11,160 nt of DNA from Chloroflexia bacterium (GTDB taxonomy: Bacteria; Chloroflexota; Chloroflexia; Thermomicrobiales; UBA6265), in the NCBI GenBank assembly GCA_030430125.1, contig JAUIGA010000071.1, positions 1 to 11,160 of the forward strand. Direction: 5' to 3'. The notes under the pieces were generated by a model. The model saw only the letters and a list, made by a program, of their open reading frames with translations. It did not search any database and was not told where the DNA came from. Within the stretch, counting starts at the first letter, position 1; each line of letters starts with the position of its first letter. The translations under genes were made by a program, and so were the position numbers. Shown in pieces: positions 1 through 6,758 of this stretch.

Positions 1-1592
1 ACGTCTTCGATCTGCTGCTGCGAGAGGTTTGCGACCGCGGTGCGACTCTCACCGGCGAATGCCTTCATCGGGGTGCCGCTCTTGCCGTTCTTGATGATGT
101 AGCGGAGGTAGCCGTTGCTCACTGTCGACAAGAAGACCTTGCGACCGATGCCGGTCCCGCTGCCGGACTCCTGGTAGCCAGCTCCTTTGCGACCATGGCA
201 CGTAGCGCAGATGGAGCTGAATACCGCGCTGCCGCGTTCCACGTTGCCGTCGAGCGGGCTCTGCAATTGTTCGAGCGCGGCCTGCTCCTCCAGCCGGGCG
301 AGGTGATCGCGCAGCCCCTGCACCCGCGCGGCGGCGGCGCGCTGCTTCCACGCCTTGGCCGAGGTGACGTCGGCCGCGACCAGGTCGAGCAGGTCCGGCA
401 TGAGGTCGCCAACCTCCAGCGCGAGGCGGCGGACGGCACTGTCGGTCCATGTCTGGGCATCATACCCGGCCGGCCGCAGATGGAGGTCAACCATCCGCGC
501 CACGTCACGGATCGTCTTGCGGTCGGCGTTGAGCCGCCGCAGCAGGGTTCCGGCGATATCGGCGCCGACCCGTTCGTGTCCGAAGAAGTGCGTCTCGCCG
601 TTGCTGTCCACCGACCGCGTAAGCGGCTTCGCCGCGTCGTGCAGCAGGGCCGCCCAGCGAACGCTCGGGTGTGGCGGCGCCTGCATGACCACACGTTTCG
701 TGTGGTCCCACAGGTCTTTCTCGCGGTGGATGCCGGGATGCCCGTAGGCGGCCCGCGCCAGTGGCAGCAGCTCCGGCATCGCGACGACGAGCAGGCCGGT
801 TTCCAGCAGGACATCGAGACCGTGGCCGGCGTACGGCGCGCACAGCAGGCGGGTCATCTCGTGGTACACGCGTTCGACGCTGACCGTCTTCAACGCGTCC
901 GCCTGCTCGGTCATCGCCGCGAGCGTATCCGGCTCGATCGAGAAGCCGAGCTGGGCGGCGAATCGCGCCGCCCGCAGCAGGCGCAGCGGATCCTCGGCGA
1001 AGCGCTCGTGGGGGTCGCCCACCGCGCGCAGCGTGCCCGTCGCCAGGTCTGCCTGCCCGTACCAGGGATCGACCATCTCGCCGGTGGCGGCGTTGACGGC
1101 AATGGCATTAACGGTGAAATCGCGCCGCGCGAGATCCTCCTCGATGCTGTGCCCGAAGGTGACCGCCGGATGACGGCTGCCGGGCTGGTAATCCTCGCAG
1201 CGATAGGTGGTGATCTCGACGATATCCGGATCGGGGTGCATGCCATCGACATTGTCCCGATGCGGCACCATGGTGTGATCGTGGATGACGAGGCCGATGG
1301 TGCCGAACTTCTCGCCGATATCGTAGACCGATACGGTTGGGAAGGTGTCGCCGACGATGCGAATCTCGTCCGGTCGCAGCGACGTGGCAAAGTCGAGATC
1401 GGCCGGACCGTGCGCGCCCAGCAGGACATCGCGAACGCAGCCCCCGACCAGATAGAGCTCGCCATCGAGATCGCGCGCCGCACGGGCAAGCATCGCCACC
1501 AGGCGCTGCTGCGGCTCGGGCAACTGCCCAAGCACGTCAATGGCGCCGGGATGGTGGTTGGCGATGGTGGTCGTGCGTGAAGCGGAAGACAT
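1..1592 (-). CDS. cca: CCA-adding tRNA nucleotidyltransferase (HD type) fused in frame to a cytochrome c domain; 3' end outside window
   Basis: The N-terminal part should add or repair the 3' CCA of tRNA in the cytoplasm. Visible family motifs are LVGGCVRD (residues 48-55), the catalytic DLD pair (Asp65, Asp67), RRDFTVNAIA (156-165), ERFAEDPLRLLRAARF (196-211) and an HD domain (His297, LLHDAAKP 316-323). The start ATG at 1592 lies about 48 residues before the first motif. A GGAG is about 14 nt upstream, so the ribosome site is weak. The usual C-terminal stretch begins (LQSPLDGN, 443-450) but switches to VERGSAVF, then Cys462-Ala-Thr-Cys465-His466-Gly, a class I cytochrome c haem motif. An axial Met candidate (GTPMKAF, Met509) and an LSQQQIEDV tail follow. 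There is no stop before position 1, so at least 530 residues are seen. No signal peptide or membrane span is visible anywhere, which is odd for a c-type cytochrome. The nucleotidyltransferase assignment is very secure. Whether the fusion is a natural protein, a deletion product or an assembly chimera cannot be told from this sequence. Confidence 0.9.
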   Translation of the reverse strand, partial: MSSASRTTTIANHHPGAIDVLGQLPEPQQRLVAMLARAARDLDGELYLVGGCVRDVLLGAHGPADLDFATSLRPDEIRIVGDTFPTVSVYDIGEKFGTIGLVIHDHTMVPHRDNVDGMHPDPDIVEITTYRCEDYQPGSRHPAVTFGHSIEEDLARRDFTVNAIAVNAATGEMVDPWYGQADLATGTLRAVGDPHERFAEDPLRLLRAARFAAQLGFSIEPDTLAAMTEQADALKTVSVERVYHEMTRLLCAPYAGHGLDVLLETGLLVVAMPELLPLARAAYGHPGIHREKDLWDHTKRVVMQAPPHPSVRWAALLHDAAKPLTRSVDSNGETHFFGHERVGADIAGTLLRRLNADRKTIRDVARMVDLHLRPAGYDAQTWTDSAVRRLALEVGDLMPDLLDLVAADVTSAKAWKQRAAAARVQGLRDHLARLEEQAALEQLQSPLDGNVERGSAVFSSICATCHGRKGAGYQESGSGTGIGRKVFLSTVSNGYLRYIIKNGKSGTPMKAFAGESRTAVANLSQQQIED

Positions 1593-1751
1593 GGGCGAAT
1601 CGATCTCTCCGGCAGGCGTGCAGTGCTGATCCCGGCGTCTGGCACAGTGGGCGTGCGGACCAGGCGCCGATGCGGCTGGGTCCTAGTGTAGCGGCTCGGC
1701 GCGGACAGGCGACGATCTTCCGACGGGAGGCGACTGGGAAGGTATGGGCGG

Positions 1752-2318
1752 GTGAAACAAGACGAAATGGCGAACCGAATGATATCTTCTCTCGGATTGC
1801 CCGTATCCTCACAATCCGAGTATTGCCCTGACTGCGGCGCGCTGGTGCCGGTGATTCCCGACGGCCCGGTGCACCGGTACTTTGGGGCATCTTCCGGGTG
1901 CTGGGTCCTCTACGCCGCATTGCTGTCCCGCGAGTTCAGCACATTCGATGCCCGAACGCATCAGCTCTCGGTCGACACCTACGCCGTGCAGCATCCCGGC
2001 ACGCCATCGCCGCAGACCACCCAGTCGGTCTGCACGCACCTCGTGGCGCTGTGCCTGTCACTGGAACACGAGTATGGTGTGGAGGATATCCGACCGATGA
2101 TGGGCGATGTCAGCAAGGGCCGCTTCTTCACACCGGTGTGGCTGGCGGCGCCGGCCGCATCGGTCTGGCCGGTGACGATCGTCGACCTGCTGGATGCGAC
2201 GTCGCCGGAGGACTACGGCGCGGCGGTGCGCCAGTGGGCGGAGGCGACCTGGCAGGCTTGGTCGGCCCACCACGCCCGGGTGCAGGCATGGTCAGATGGT
2301 GCTATCGCCGCTCGTTGA
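1752..2318 (+). CDS. DUF5946 family protein, zinc-ribbon-like N-terminus
   Basis: 188 residues, divergent from the CCA enzyme. It starts with a CxxC knuckle (Cys25, Cys28 in YCPDCGALVP), followed by HRYFGASSGCWVLYAALLSREF (41-62) and the conserved-looking LSVDTYAVQHPG (72-83). These match what I remember of DUF5946, a family of unknown function. The CxxC, His41, Cys50 and His81 could bind metal, but this is inference. I chose the GTG start at 1752 because GGAAGG lies 9 nt upstream (1737-1742). The in-frame ATG at 1767 has no ribosome site. It is not a membrane protein. It has no operon partner: the next gene (MarR) is convergent. No function is proposed. Confidence 0.85.
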   Translation: MKQDEMANRMISSLGLPVSSQSEYCPDCGALVPVIPDGPVHRYFGASSGCWVLYAALLSREFSTFDARTHQLSVDTYAVQHPGTPSPQTTQSVCTHLVALCLSLEHEYGVEDIRPMMGDVSKGRFFTPVWLAAPAASVWPVTIVDLLDATSPEDYGAAVRQWAEATWQAWSAHHARVQAWSDGAIAAR

Positions 2319-2338
2319 CCACATCGAAGGCTTCCGCT

Positions 2339-2362
2339 GGCCGGACTACGCCCGTAGTGGCC
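2339..2362. other. Hairpin between convergent genes, possible weak bidirectional terminator
   Basis: GGCC then ACTAC, loop GCCC, GTAGT then GGCC: a 9-bp stem with a two-base bulge, 20 bp after the DUF5946 stop and in the 132-bp gap between the convergent DUF5946 and MarR genes. The position suits a terminator for either strand, but there is no T-tract on either side, so the call is weak. Confidence 0.3.
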
Positions 2363-2450
2363 GCTCCTGTGGCGTCCCGCAACGAACGGCAGGCACCACG
2401 CCGGCGCCACTCGAGATCCCCAGTGGGCATTCGGACCTCATTTGCACAAC

Positions 2451-2957
2451 TCACGACCCGGAGTCGCGCTCGATGAGGCGGATGAGCAGGTCGTGGAGGG
2501 CATCCTGATCGGTCGTCGCGAGCGGAGCGACGACGGCGGCGCTGATCTCGTCCAGCGCCACCCGTATGCGGGGAATCGCAGCCACACCGGTATCGGTGAG
2601 CACCAGCGAGATCGCCCGGCGGTCGTTGGGATCCGGCACCCGCTCGACCAACCCCTCGCGCTCCAGGGCATCGACCATGGTCGTGATCGTACGTGCGGTG
2701 ACCCCAAGATCGAGCGCGATGTCGCTCATCCGCGTCGATGTTTCCTCGGCATACCCGTTCGCCACCGCCAGCAGCAGGCGGACGCGCGGCATCGTCAACG
2801 ATGCGGGCAGACCGAACGTCGCCATGCGCGCGTTGGCATAGCGCTCGATGAGGTGCGACATCCAGATGATCGAGTTGCAGATACCGGTCGCGACGGGCAG
2901 GGCTGCATCGATGCCGTCCATCTCGTCGTTGTCGGTGATGACTCGATTGGCGACCAT
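2451..2957 (-). CDS. MarR family transcriptional regulator
   Basis: 168 residues. A winged helix-turn-helix spans about residues 55-125: MSDIALDLGVTARTITTMVDALEREGLVERV (77-107) is the recognition region, and PDPNDRRAISLVLT (109-122) is the wing with the typical DxRRxxxxLT pattern. Flanking helices (about 20-50 and 130-165) would form the dimer interface. The start ATG at 2957 is preceded by AGGAGG about 10 nt upstream. The open frame extends 32 codons further upstream but without a ribosome site. It lies downstream of, and on the same strand as, the first ABC exporter pair, 130 bp after the permease stop. It is therefore probably the local regulator of that exporter, responding to a small ligand; target and ligand are inferred. 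Confidence 0.9.
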   Translation of the reverse strand: MVANRVITDNDEMDGIDAALPVATGICNSIIWMSHLIERYANARMATFGLPASLTMPRVRLLLAVANGYAEETSTRMSDIALDLGVTARTITTMVDALEREGLVERVPDPNDRRAISLVLTDTGVAAIPRIRVALDEISAAVVAPLATTDQDALHDLLIRLIERDSGS

Positions 2958-3017
2958 TCCCCCTGCCCCTCCTGTTGCATCCGGGTGAACGCCCGGCCAC
3001 TGCGTTTCGAGCCCGAT

Positions 3018-3062
3018 CCTCTCGGATGCGGGATAGCGAGAGGGAGGGGACAAGCCCCTCCC
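3018..3062. repeat. Two overlapping, mutually exclusive hairpins between permease and marR genes
   Basis: GGGAGGGG (3042-3049) and CCCCTCCC (3055-3062) form a perfect 8-bp stem with a 5-base loop. CCTCTCG (3018-3024) and CGAGAGG (3037-3043) form a 7-bp stem that shares bases 3042-3043 with the first. Both lie in the 130-bp gap between the ABC permease stop and the MarR start, on the transcribed strand. No T-tract follows, so a simple intrinsic terminator is unlikely. It could set relative expression, protect mRNA ends or belong to a dispersed palindromic repeat. Confidence 0.5.
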
Positions 3063-3087
3063 GTACGAGTACCCGGACGTTCTCCGG

Positions 3088-3957
3088 TCAATTCTCGGCG
3101 ACTCGCCGCTCGTACATCCACAGCGACACCGGCACGAACACGGCCAGCGCGATCAGCAGGTAGAAGGCCACCCACCAGGGCTTGTTGCCGACCTCCGGGT
3201 AGCCGGTGAGCAGGCCGCGAACCGAGTCGAGCATCAGGGTGAACGGCTGGTTCTTCGCGAACCCCTGCAGCCAGCCTGGCAGGAAGTCCGGGTTGATGAA
3301 GGTGCTGCTGACGAACGTGAGGGGGAAGATGATCGAGAAGCCGATCGAGTTCACCGCCTCCACCGTCTTCAGCGCAAGTCCGACGATCGCGCCCATCCAC
3401 GCCAGGGTAAAGGCCATCAGCAGCATCAGCGCGATCGCCGCGACCCAGTCCAGGATGTCCGTTGTGGGGCGGAAGCCGACCATCAGGCCGACAACGATGG
3501 TGATGGTGGTCGTGAAGATGGCGATGGCCATGTCGGCGAGGATGCGCCCGAACACGACCGCCGAGCGAGACATCGGCAGCGACGCGAAGCGGTCCATCAA
3601 CCCTTCCTTGGCATCCATCGCCAGGCCGAGGCCAGTGTTCATGCTGCCGAACACGAGACCCTGGACGAGGATACCGGCGACAAGGTAGTTGACGGCATCG
3701 ACGCCGGGCGGCAACGTGGCCTGTACCGTGTCGGCGAAGATGTACCGAAACAGCAACAGGAACATGATCGGCATGATCGTGACGCCGATCAGCCAGTCGA
3801 GCTGCCGGGGGATGCGGATCAGGTGGCGCCTGGACATGACCTCGGCGTCGGCGAGAATGCTGGCCGCCCTGCTGCGCCGGATGAACTCAAGATCTGGCGC
3901 CTGGACATGGGGACGGGGCGCCGTGGTGGTCGGTGGGGAATAGGTTTCGGTGCTCAT
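3088..3957 (-). CDS. ABC-2 type exporter permease (DrrB-like), system 1
   Basis: 289 residues. After a charged, proline-rich cytoplasmic N-terminus (1-52) there are about six membrane spans: roughly 56-75, 92-112, 143-162, 170-195, 205-222 and 262-281. The family signature between spans 2 and 3 is clear: KEGLMDRFASLPMSRSAVVFGRILAD (117-142). The NPDFLPGWLQGFAKNQPFT loop (222-240) is also typical of DrrB-like permeases. Its ATG overlaps the ATPase stop by four bases (ATGA, 3954-3957), so the two are translationally coupled. The pair should export a hydrophobic compound such as a drug, lipid or glycolipid; the substrate cannot be read from sequence. Confidence 0.93.
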   Translation of the reverse strand: MSTETYSPPTTTAPRPHVQAPDLEFIRRSRAASILADAEVMSRRHLIRIPRQLDWLIGVTIMPIMFLLLFRYIFADTVQATLPPGVDAVNYLVAGILVQGLVFGSMNTGLGLAMDAKEGLMDRFASLPMSRSAVVFGRILADMAIAIFTTTITIVVGLMVGFRPTTDILDWVAAIALMLLMAFTLAWMGAIVGLALKTVEAVNSIGFSIIFPLTFVSSTFINPDFLPGWLQGFAKNQPFTLMLDSVRGLLTGYPEVGNKPWWVAFYLLIALAVFVPVSLWMYERRVAEN

Positions 3958-4967
3958 GCGGCATTCTCCGTGGAACCGTTGCCGTTCTCCTCGGCCTTGT
4001 GCCCGGTCAACTTGAGGAAGACGTCATCCAGCGTCGGACGGCGCAACGCCAGGTCGGTCAATTCGAGACCGGCGGTGTCCAGCCGCCGCACCGCCTCGGG
4101 CAACCCACGGGCACCGGCGGCAAATGGCACCCACAACAGGTGGGCATGTGGATCGACCTGAACCTCGCCATCGACATGACCGTTGACGGCGGCGATCTCG
4201 AGCAGCGTGCGCTCGGCGTAGCCAAGATCGGTCTCGCTGGTGACACCGATCTCCAGGCGCTCGCCACCGAGCTGCGACTTGAGCTGGTTGGCGGTGCCCT
4301 GGGCGATGACGCGACCGTGGTCGATGACCACGATTTCGTCCGCAAGCCTATCCGCCTCTTCGAGATACTGGGTCGTCAGCAGCACCGTGATGCCATCGTT
4401 GACGAGATCCTCGATCACCTCCCACATGCCATTGCGGCTGCGGGGATCGAGCCCGGTGGTTGGCTCGTCGAGGAAGATCACCGGCGGCGACACGATGAGG
4501 CTGGCGGCGAGGTCGAGCCGGCGCCGCATTCCGCCCGAGTAGGTCTTCAGCGACCGGTCGGCGGCATCGGCAAGATCGAATCGCTCGAGGAGCTCGTCGG
4601 CGCGCCTCCGGGCCGACTGGGAGGAGAGACGGTAGAACTGGCCGAACATGATCAGGTTCTCGCGCCCGGTCAGGATCTCGTCCACCGCGGCGTACTGACC
4701 GGTGAGCCCAAACCGCGAGCGGGCGTGGTCGGGATTGGCGACCACGTCGACACCCGCCACCACGGCGCGGCCGGCGTCCGGTTTCAACAGGGTTGTCAGG
4801 ATACGCACGGCGGTCGTCTTGCCGGCACCATTCGGCCCGAGCAACCCGAGGACCGTTCCGCGCGGCACGCGCAGGTCGATCCCGTTGAGCGCGCGTGTCT
4901 CTCCGAACGATTTCTCGAGTCCCTCGGCGATGATCGCGGCGTCGTGCCGATCATCCTGTGCCATCAT
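3954..4967 (-). CDS. ABC transporter ATP-binding protein (DrrA-like, with C-terminal DUF4162-type domain), system 1
   Basis: 337 residues. Walker A is GPNGAGKTT (44-52), the Q-loop is Gln91 (LTGQYAAVDE), the signature is YSGGMRRRLD (143-152) and Walker B is VIFLDEPTTGLDP (163-175). The switch position that is usually histidine is Gln200 (LLTTQYLEEADRLAD), as is normal for the daunorubicin-resistance ATPase subfamily. Residues about 235-320 form the C-terminal extension ending PTLDDVFLKLTGH. AAAGGA precedes the ATG at 4967 by 8 nt. A second ATG follows directly at 4964. It is the first gene of the operon ATPase-permease-MarR. It should energise export by the adjoining permease at the inner face of the membrane. 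Confidence 0.94.
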   Translation of the reverse strand: MMAQDDRHDAAIIAEGLEKSFGETRALNGIDLRVPRGTVLGLLGPNGAGKTTAVRILTTLLKPDAGRAVVAGVDVVANPDHARSRFGLTGQYAAVDEILTGRENLIMFGQFYRLSSQSARRRADELLERFDLADAADRSLKTYSGGMRRRLDLAASLIVSPPVIFLDEPTTGLDPRSRNGMWEVIEDLVNDGITVLLTTQYLEEADRLADEIVVIDHGRVIAQGTANQLKSQLGGERLEIGVTSETDLGYAERTLLEIAAVNGHVDGEVQVDPHAHLLWVPFAAGARGLPEAVRRLDTAGLELTDLALRRPTLDDVFLKLTGHKAEENGNGSTENAA

Positions 4968-4988
4968 CTGGCCATCCTTTCATCCTGT

Positions 4989-5015
4989 GTCCGTACATAT
5001 GATCCGCATACGGAC
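4989..5015. promoter_or_regulatory. Inverted repeat, candidate operator in front of ABC system 1
   Basis: GTCCGTA (4989-4995) and TACGGAC (5009-5015) are perfect 7-bp arms around 13 bases, 22-48 bp upstream of the ATPase start. The repeat lies just downstream of the candidate promoter at 5029-5057, where a bound repressor would block elongation or clearance. The MarR protein at the end of this operon is the obvious candidate binder, but the wide spacer is larger than in many MarR sites. Confidence 0.45.
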
Positions 5016-5028
5016 TATCCACGTACCT

Positions 5029-5057
5029 AGTATGACGCAACCGTGCCCCGCAGTCAA
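5029..5057 (-). promoter_or_regulatory. Candidate proximal promoter of ABC operon 1
   Basis: Read on the minus strand: TTGACT (5057-5052), 17 bases, CATACT (5034-5029). That is 5 of 6 and 4 of 6 matches to the sigma-70-type consensus at ideal spacing. It would start transcription near 5022, giving a leader of about 55 nt that contains the inverted repeat at 4989-5015. Sequence match only. Confidence 0.4.
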
Positions 5058-5514
5058 CCTCCGGCCGAACAGGCGGCGACCGCCCTGTCAGGCATATACG
5101 TACAGTGTGCCAGCTTGTCCACGAGTTGACTTATCCATTCTTGCCATCGGCTCGCCATTGCGCCCGAACAGCCACCTCGCCAAATATGAGACACACCGAG
5201 CCGAGAAGATCATATCGATATGGGTTGTTTTTGTCAATACTCGTATCATGATTATCAACTATCCGCATCCGCTTCACTTGACGCCAACGACACTATTAGC
5301 CACTATTCGTAGAAGCTGATCCTATCGTTTCTTGCGCTGCGCCGGGTCAGATCTTGATATGCACGTGCAGGATTCGTGATGGACGGTCTCCATGCGGTGT
5401 CGTTGCCAGGAACTCGAGTGGCGCTTCGGTTGATGGCGGGAATACTCCGGTTCGGTCGCTGCCGGCAGAGATCCCAGCTTCGCAAGTGCGAGCCGCAAAA
5501 GCGTGGCGAAACTG
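5058..5514. other. Gene-free region with an AT-rich core
   Basis: I find no convincing gene here. The short open frames on both strands have no ribosome sites and read as low-complexity shadow peptides. The region holds an imperfect hairpin at 5069-5088 (ACAG GCGG loop CCGC C CTGT, one bulge, no T-tract) and an AT-rich stretch at about 5185-5300, unlike the surrounding DNA. The minus-strand promoter listed separately lies inside that stretch. A small TCGCA-AG-TGCGA palindrome lies near 5480, just after the small membrane protein gene. No tRNA, IS end or CRISPR repeat is visible. Confidence 0.55.
5209..5237 (-). promoter_or_regulatory. Near-consensus promoter reading toward ABC operon 1
   Basis: On the minus strand, TTGACA (5237-5232) is a perfect -35, followed by 17 bases and TATGAT (5214-5209), a 5 of 6 match to the -10. 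The palindrome CATATCGATATG (5211-5222) overlaps the -10 and is a possible operator. Transcription would start near 5202, leaving about 235 nt before the ATPase start at 4967, with no gene between. It could drive the exporter operon with a long leader, or a small RNA. Confidence 0.6.
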
Positions 5515-5787
5515 TCACGATTGCGTGTCAACGGGCGCAGGTACATGCACCGCCTCGGACACGCCAGGGATCGCCACCGCCCCGCAGTGGGTCAGCCATC
5601 CGGGCGGGTCCAGGCAGACAACGGCCCGCTCGACCCGACCGGGGTTGATCGATGGAGCGGTACCGGCGCCCGCATCCAGCAGGTGGGCAACACCGCTCAG
5701 GATGAGCAACAGCGTGACGAGCAAGGGAGCAACCTTCGCGCCCCATGTCGGCGGCGTGTCCTGCAGCATCGCGTTGAAGGGTTCCAT
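5515..5787 (-). CDS. Small single-span membrane protein, unknown function
   Basis: 90 residues. AGGAG sits 7 nt before the ATG at 5787, which fixes the start among longer in-frame options. One membrane helix is clear, about residues 18-37 (KVAPLLVTLLLILSGVAHLL), after a short N-terminus MEPFNAMLQDTPPTW. The tail has two cysteines (58 and 68 in VVCLDPPGWLTHCG), which could form a disulphide if it faces outward. I do not recognise a family. It is divergent from the TetR gene, and one copy of the presumed TetR operator lies 64-80 bp upstream. It is thus a likely target of that regulator and could be a small accessory or stress membrane protein. Confidence 0.65.
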   Translation of the reverse strand: MEPFNAMLQDTPPTWGAKVAPLLVTLLLILSGVAHLLDAGAGTAPSINPGRVERAVVCLDPPGWLTHCGAVAIPGVSEAVHVPAPVDTQS

Positions 5788-5850
5788 TGGCGACTCCTGA
5801 GGCTCCGAAGCGTTGAATTGGCCGAACGGGCACCACCCGGCTGGGCGTCG

Positions 5851-5867
5851 TGCGTACGATGTACGCA
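5851..5867. promoter_or_regulatory. Palindromic operator O1 (TGCGTAC-GAT-GTACGCA), presumed TetR site
   Basis: A perfect 7-bp inverted repeat with a 3-base spacer, 64-80 bp upstream of the small membrane protein gene and 106 bp before the TetR start. The same half-site recurs at 5922-5950. Size and symmetry are those expected for a TetR-family dimer site. Confidence 0.7.
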
Positions 5868-5921
5868 GTCGATGTTGCGCAGCAGGCTCCGTGCATGTGG
5901 TACAAAGGAGCAAGCGGCAAT

Positions 5922-5950
5922 TGCGTACGTCGTAGCGTACATAGTACGCA
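5922..5950. promoter_or_regulatory. Operator O2 cluster of TGCGTAC half-sites in front of tetR
   Basis: Three half-sites occur: TGCGTAC (5922-5928), AGCGTAC (5934-5940) and inverted GTACGCA (5944-5950). The last two form GCGTAC-ATA-GTACGC, matching O1 in arm and spacer length. The first and last also make a perfect 7-bp inverted repeat. The cluster ends 22 bp before the TetR ATG, a normal place for autorepression. Confidence 0.7.
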
Positions 5951-5972
5951 TCACCAGCAGAGGTGTCAACCC

Positions 5973-6737
5973 ATGTCCCAACCCGCCAGCCGCAGCGACC
6001 CGTCGCGCAGTCTCGCCCTGCTTTGGGGTCCGCGCCCGCAATCCGGCCGTGGTCCACAATCCGGACTCAATTCCTCGCAGATCGTCGCTGCCGCGATCCA
6101 GATCGCCGACACCGGCGGGATCGGCGCCGTCACCATGCGCGGCATCGCCGACACCCTCGGGGTGGGCGCCATGTCCCTCTACCGCCACGTGCCGGGGAAG
6201 GACGAGCTGATCGACCTGATGATGGATACCGTCATGGGCGAGCAGTATCTCGACTACACCGCGGAAACCGGGTGGCGCCGGCAGCTCGCGGCCTATGCCC
6301 GCAACGCCCTGGAACGACGGCTGCGGCACCCCTGGATCCTCGATGTCTCGCACAACCGCACCGTGCAGGGTCCCAACTGGGTGGCGGTGCTGGATGCGGT
6401 GGCTACCATCGTCGACGGCATCGGCCTGAGCGACTGGGAGATGGCCGCCACCGTCGAGCTGGTCACCGGCTACGTCGACCACGCCGCCCGCAACGAGTTT
6501 GAGCTCACCCAGGCCGACGTTGCCGACGCCAGCGCGGTCCAGCTGGCCTGGTGGGAGGGCAGTGCCCCGGCGGCGGCCACCTGGATGCCCAGGGGGCAAT
6601 TCCCGGTCCACGAGCGCATGACGAGGATCTGGTACAACCAGGACGAGCAGCAGGACATGTTCACCTTCGGGCTGGAACGCGTGCTGGACGGCATCGACAT
6701 GCTGGTGACCGCGCGCGCCACGACGCACGACGAGTAG
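5973..6737 (+). CDS. TetR/AcrR family transcriptional regulator
   Basis: 254 residues. The DNA-binding domain is at about 35-82: SQIVAAAIQIADTGGIGAVTMRGIADTLGVGAMSLYRHVPGKDELIDLMMD. The MSLYRHVPGKDEL part is the hallmark of the subfamily with the TetR_C_1-type ligand domain, which fills residues 95-254. The N-terminal ALLWGPRPQSGRGPQSGL resembles TetR proteins found beside DrrAB exporters. The start ATG at 5973 follows AGAGGTG by about 8 nt; the open frame extends further upstream but through the operator region. It lies between the small membrane protein gene (divergent) and ABC system 2 (convergent, 21-bp gap). Likely autoregulated through O1/O2. Regulation of an exporter is inferred from the family. 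Confidence 0.93.
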   Translation: MSQPASRSDPSRSLALLWGPRPQSGRGPQSGLNSSQIVAAAIQIADTGGIGAVTMRGIADTLGVGAMSLYRHVPGKDELIDLMMDTVMGEQYLDYTAETGWRRQLAAYARNALERRLRHPWILDVSHNRTVQGPNWVAVLDAVATIVDGIGLSDWEMAATVELVTGYVDHAARNEFELTQADVADASAVQLAWWEGSAPAAATWMPRGQFPVHERMTRIWYNQDEQQDMFTFGLERVLDGIDMLVTARATTHDE

Positions 6738-6758
6738 TGGCTCCAGCCTCGCCACCAT

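Noticed and set aside
200..210. CXXCH read as a zinc site rather than a haem site
   Set aside because: The spacing to a Met ligand, the lead-in ERGSAVFSSICATCHG and the LSQQQIEDV tail fit class I cytochrome c much better. A metal site cannot be fully excluded in a cytoplasmic protein.
195..1580. 461-residue open frame on the plus strand
   Set aside because: Lies antisense to the CCA enzyme in a GC-rich region, has no domain I recognise and no ribosome site. The opposite strand carries unmistakable family motifs.
3933..5030. 365-residue open frame on the plus strand
   Set aside because: Antisense shadow of the ABC ATPase of system 1; composition is arbitrary and no family motifs are seen.
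5069..5088. Hairpin as an intrinsic terminator
   Set aside because: The stem has a bulge and no T-tract on either strand, so it is only mentioned within the gene-free region.
5322..5546. 74-residue open frame on the minus strand (and a 71-residue one at 5303-5518)
   Set aside because: Overlaps the end of the small membrane protein in other frames, lacks a ribosome site and has no recognisable pattern. I considered a transposase or integrase remnant but saw no motif.
5697..6758. 353-residue open frame on the minus strand
   Set aside because: Antisense to the TetR gene and overlapping the operators; the plus strand has the clear TetR motif.
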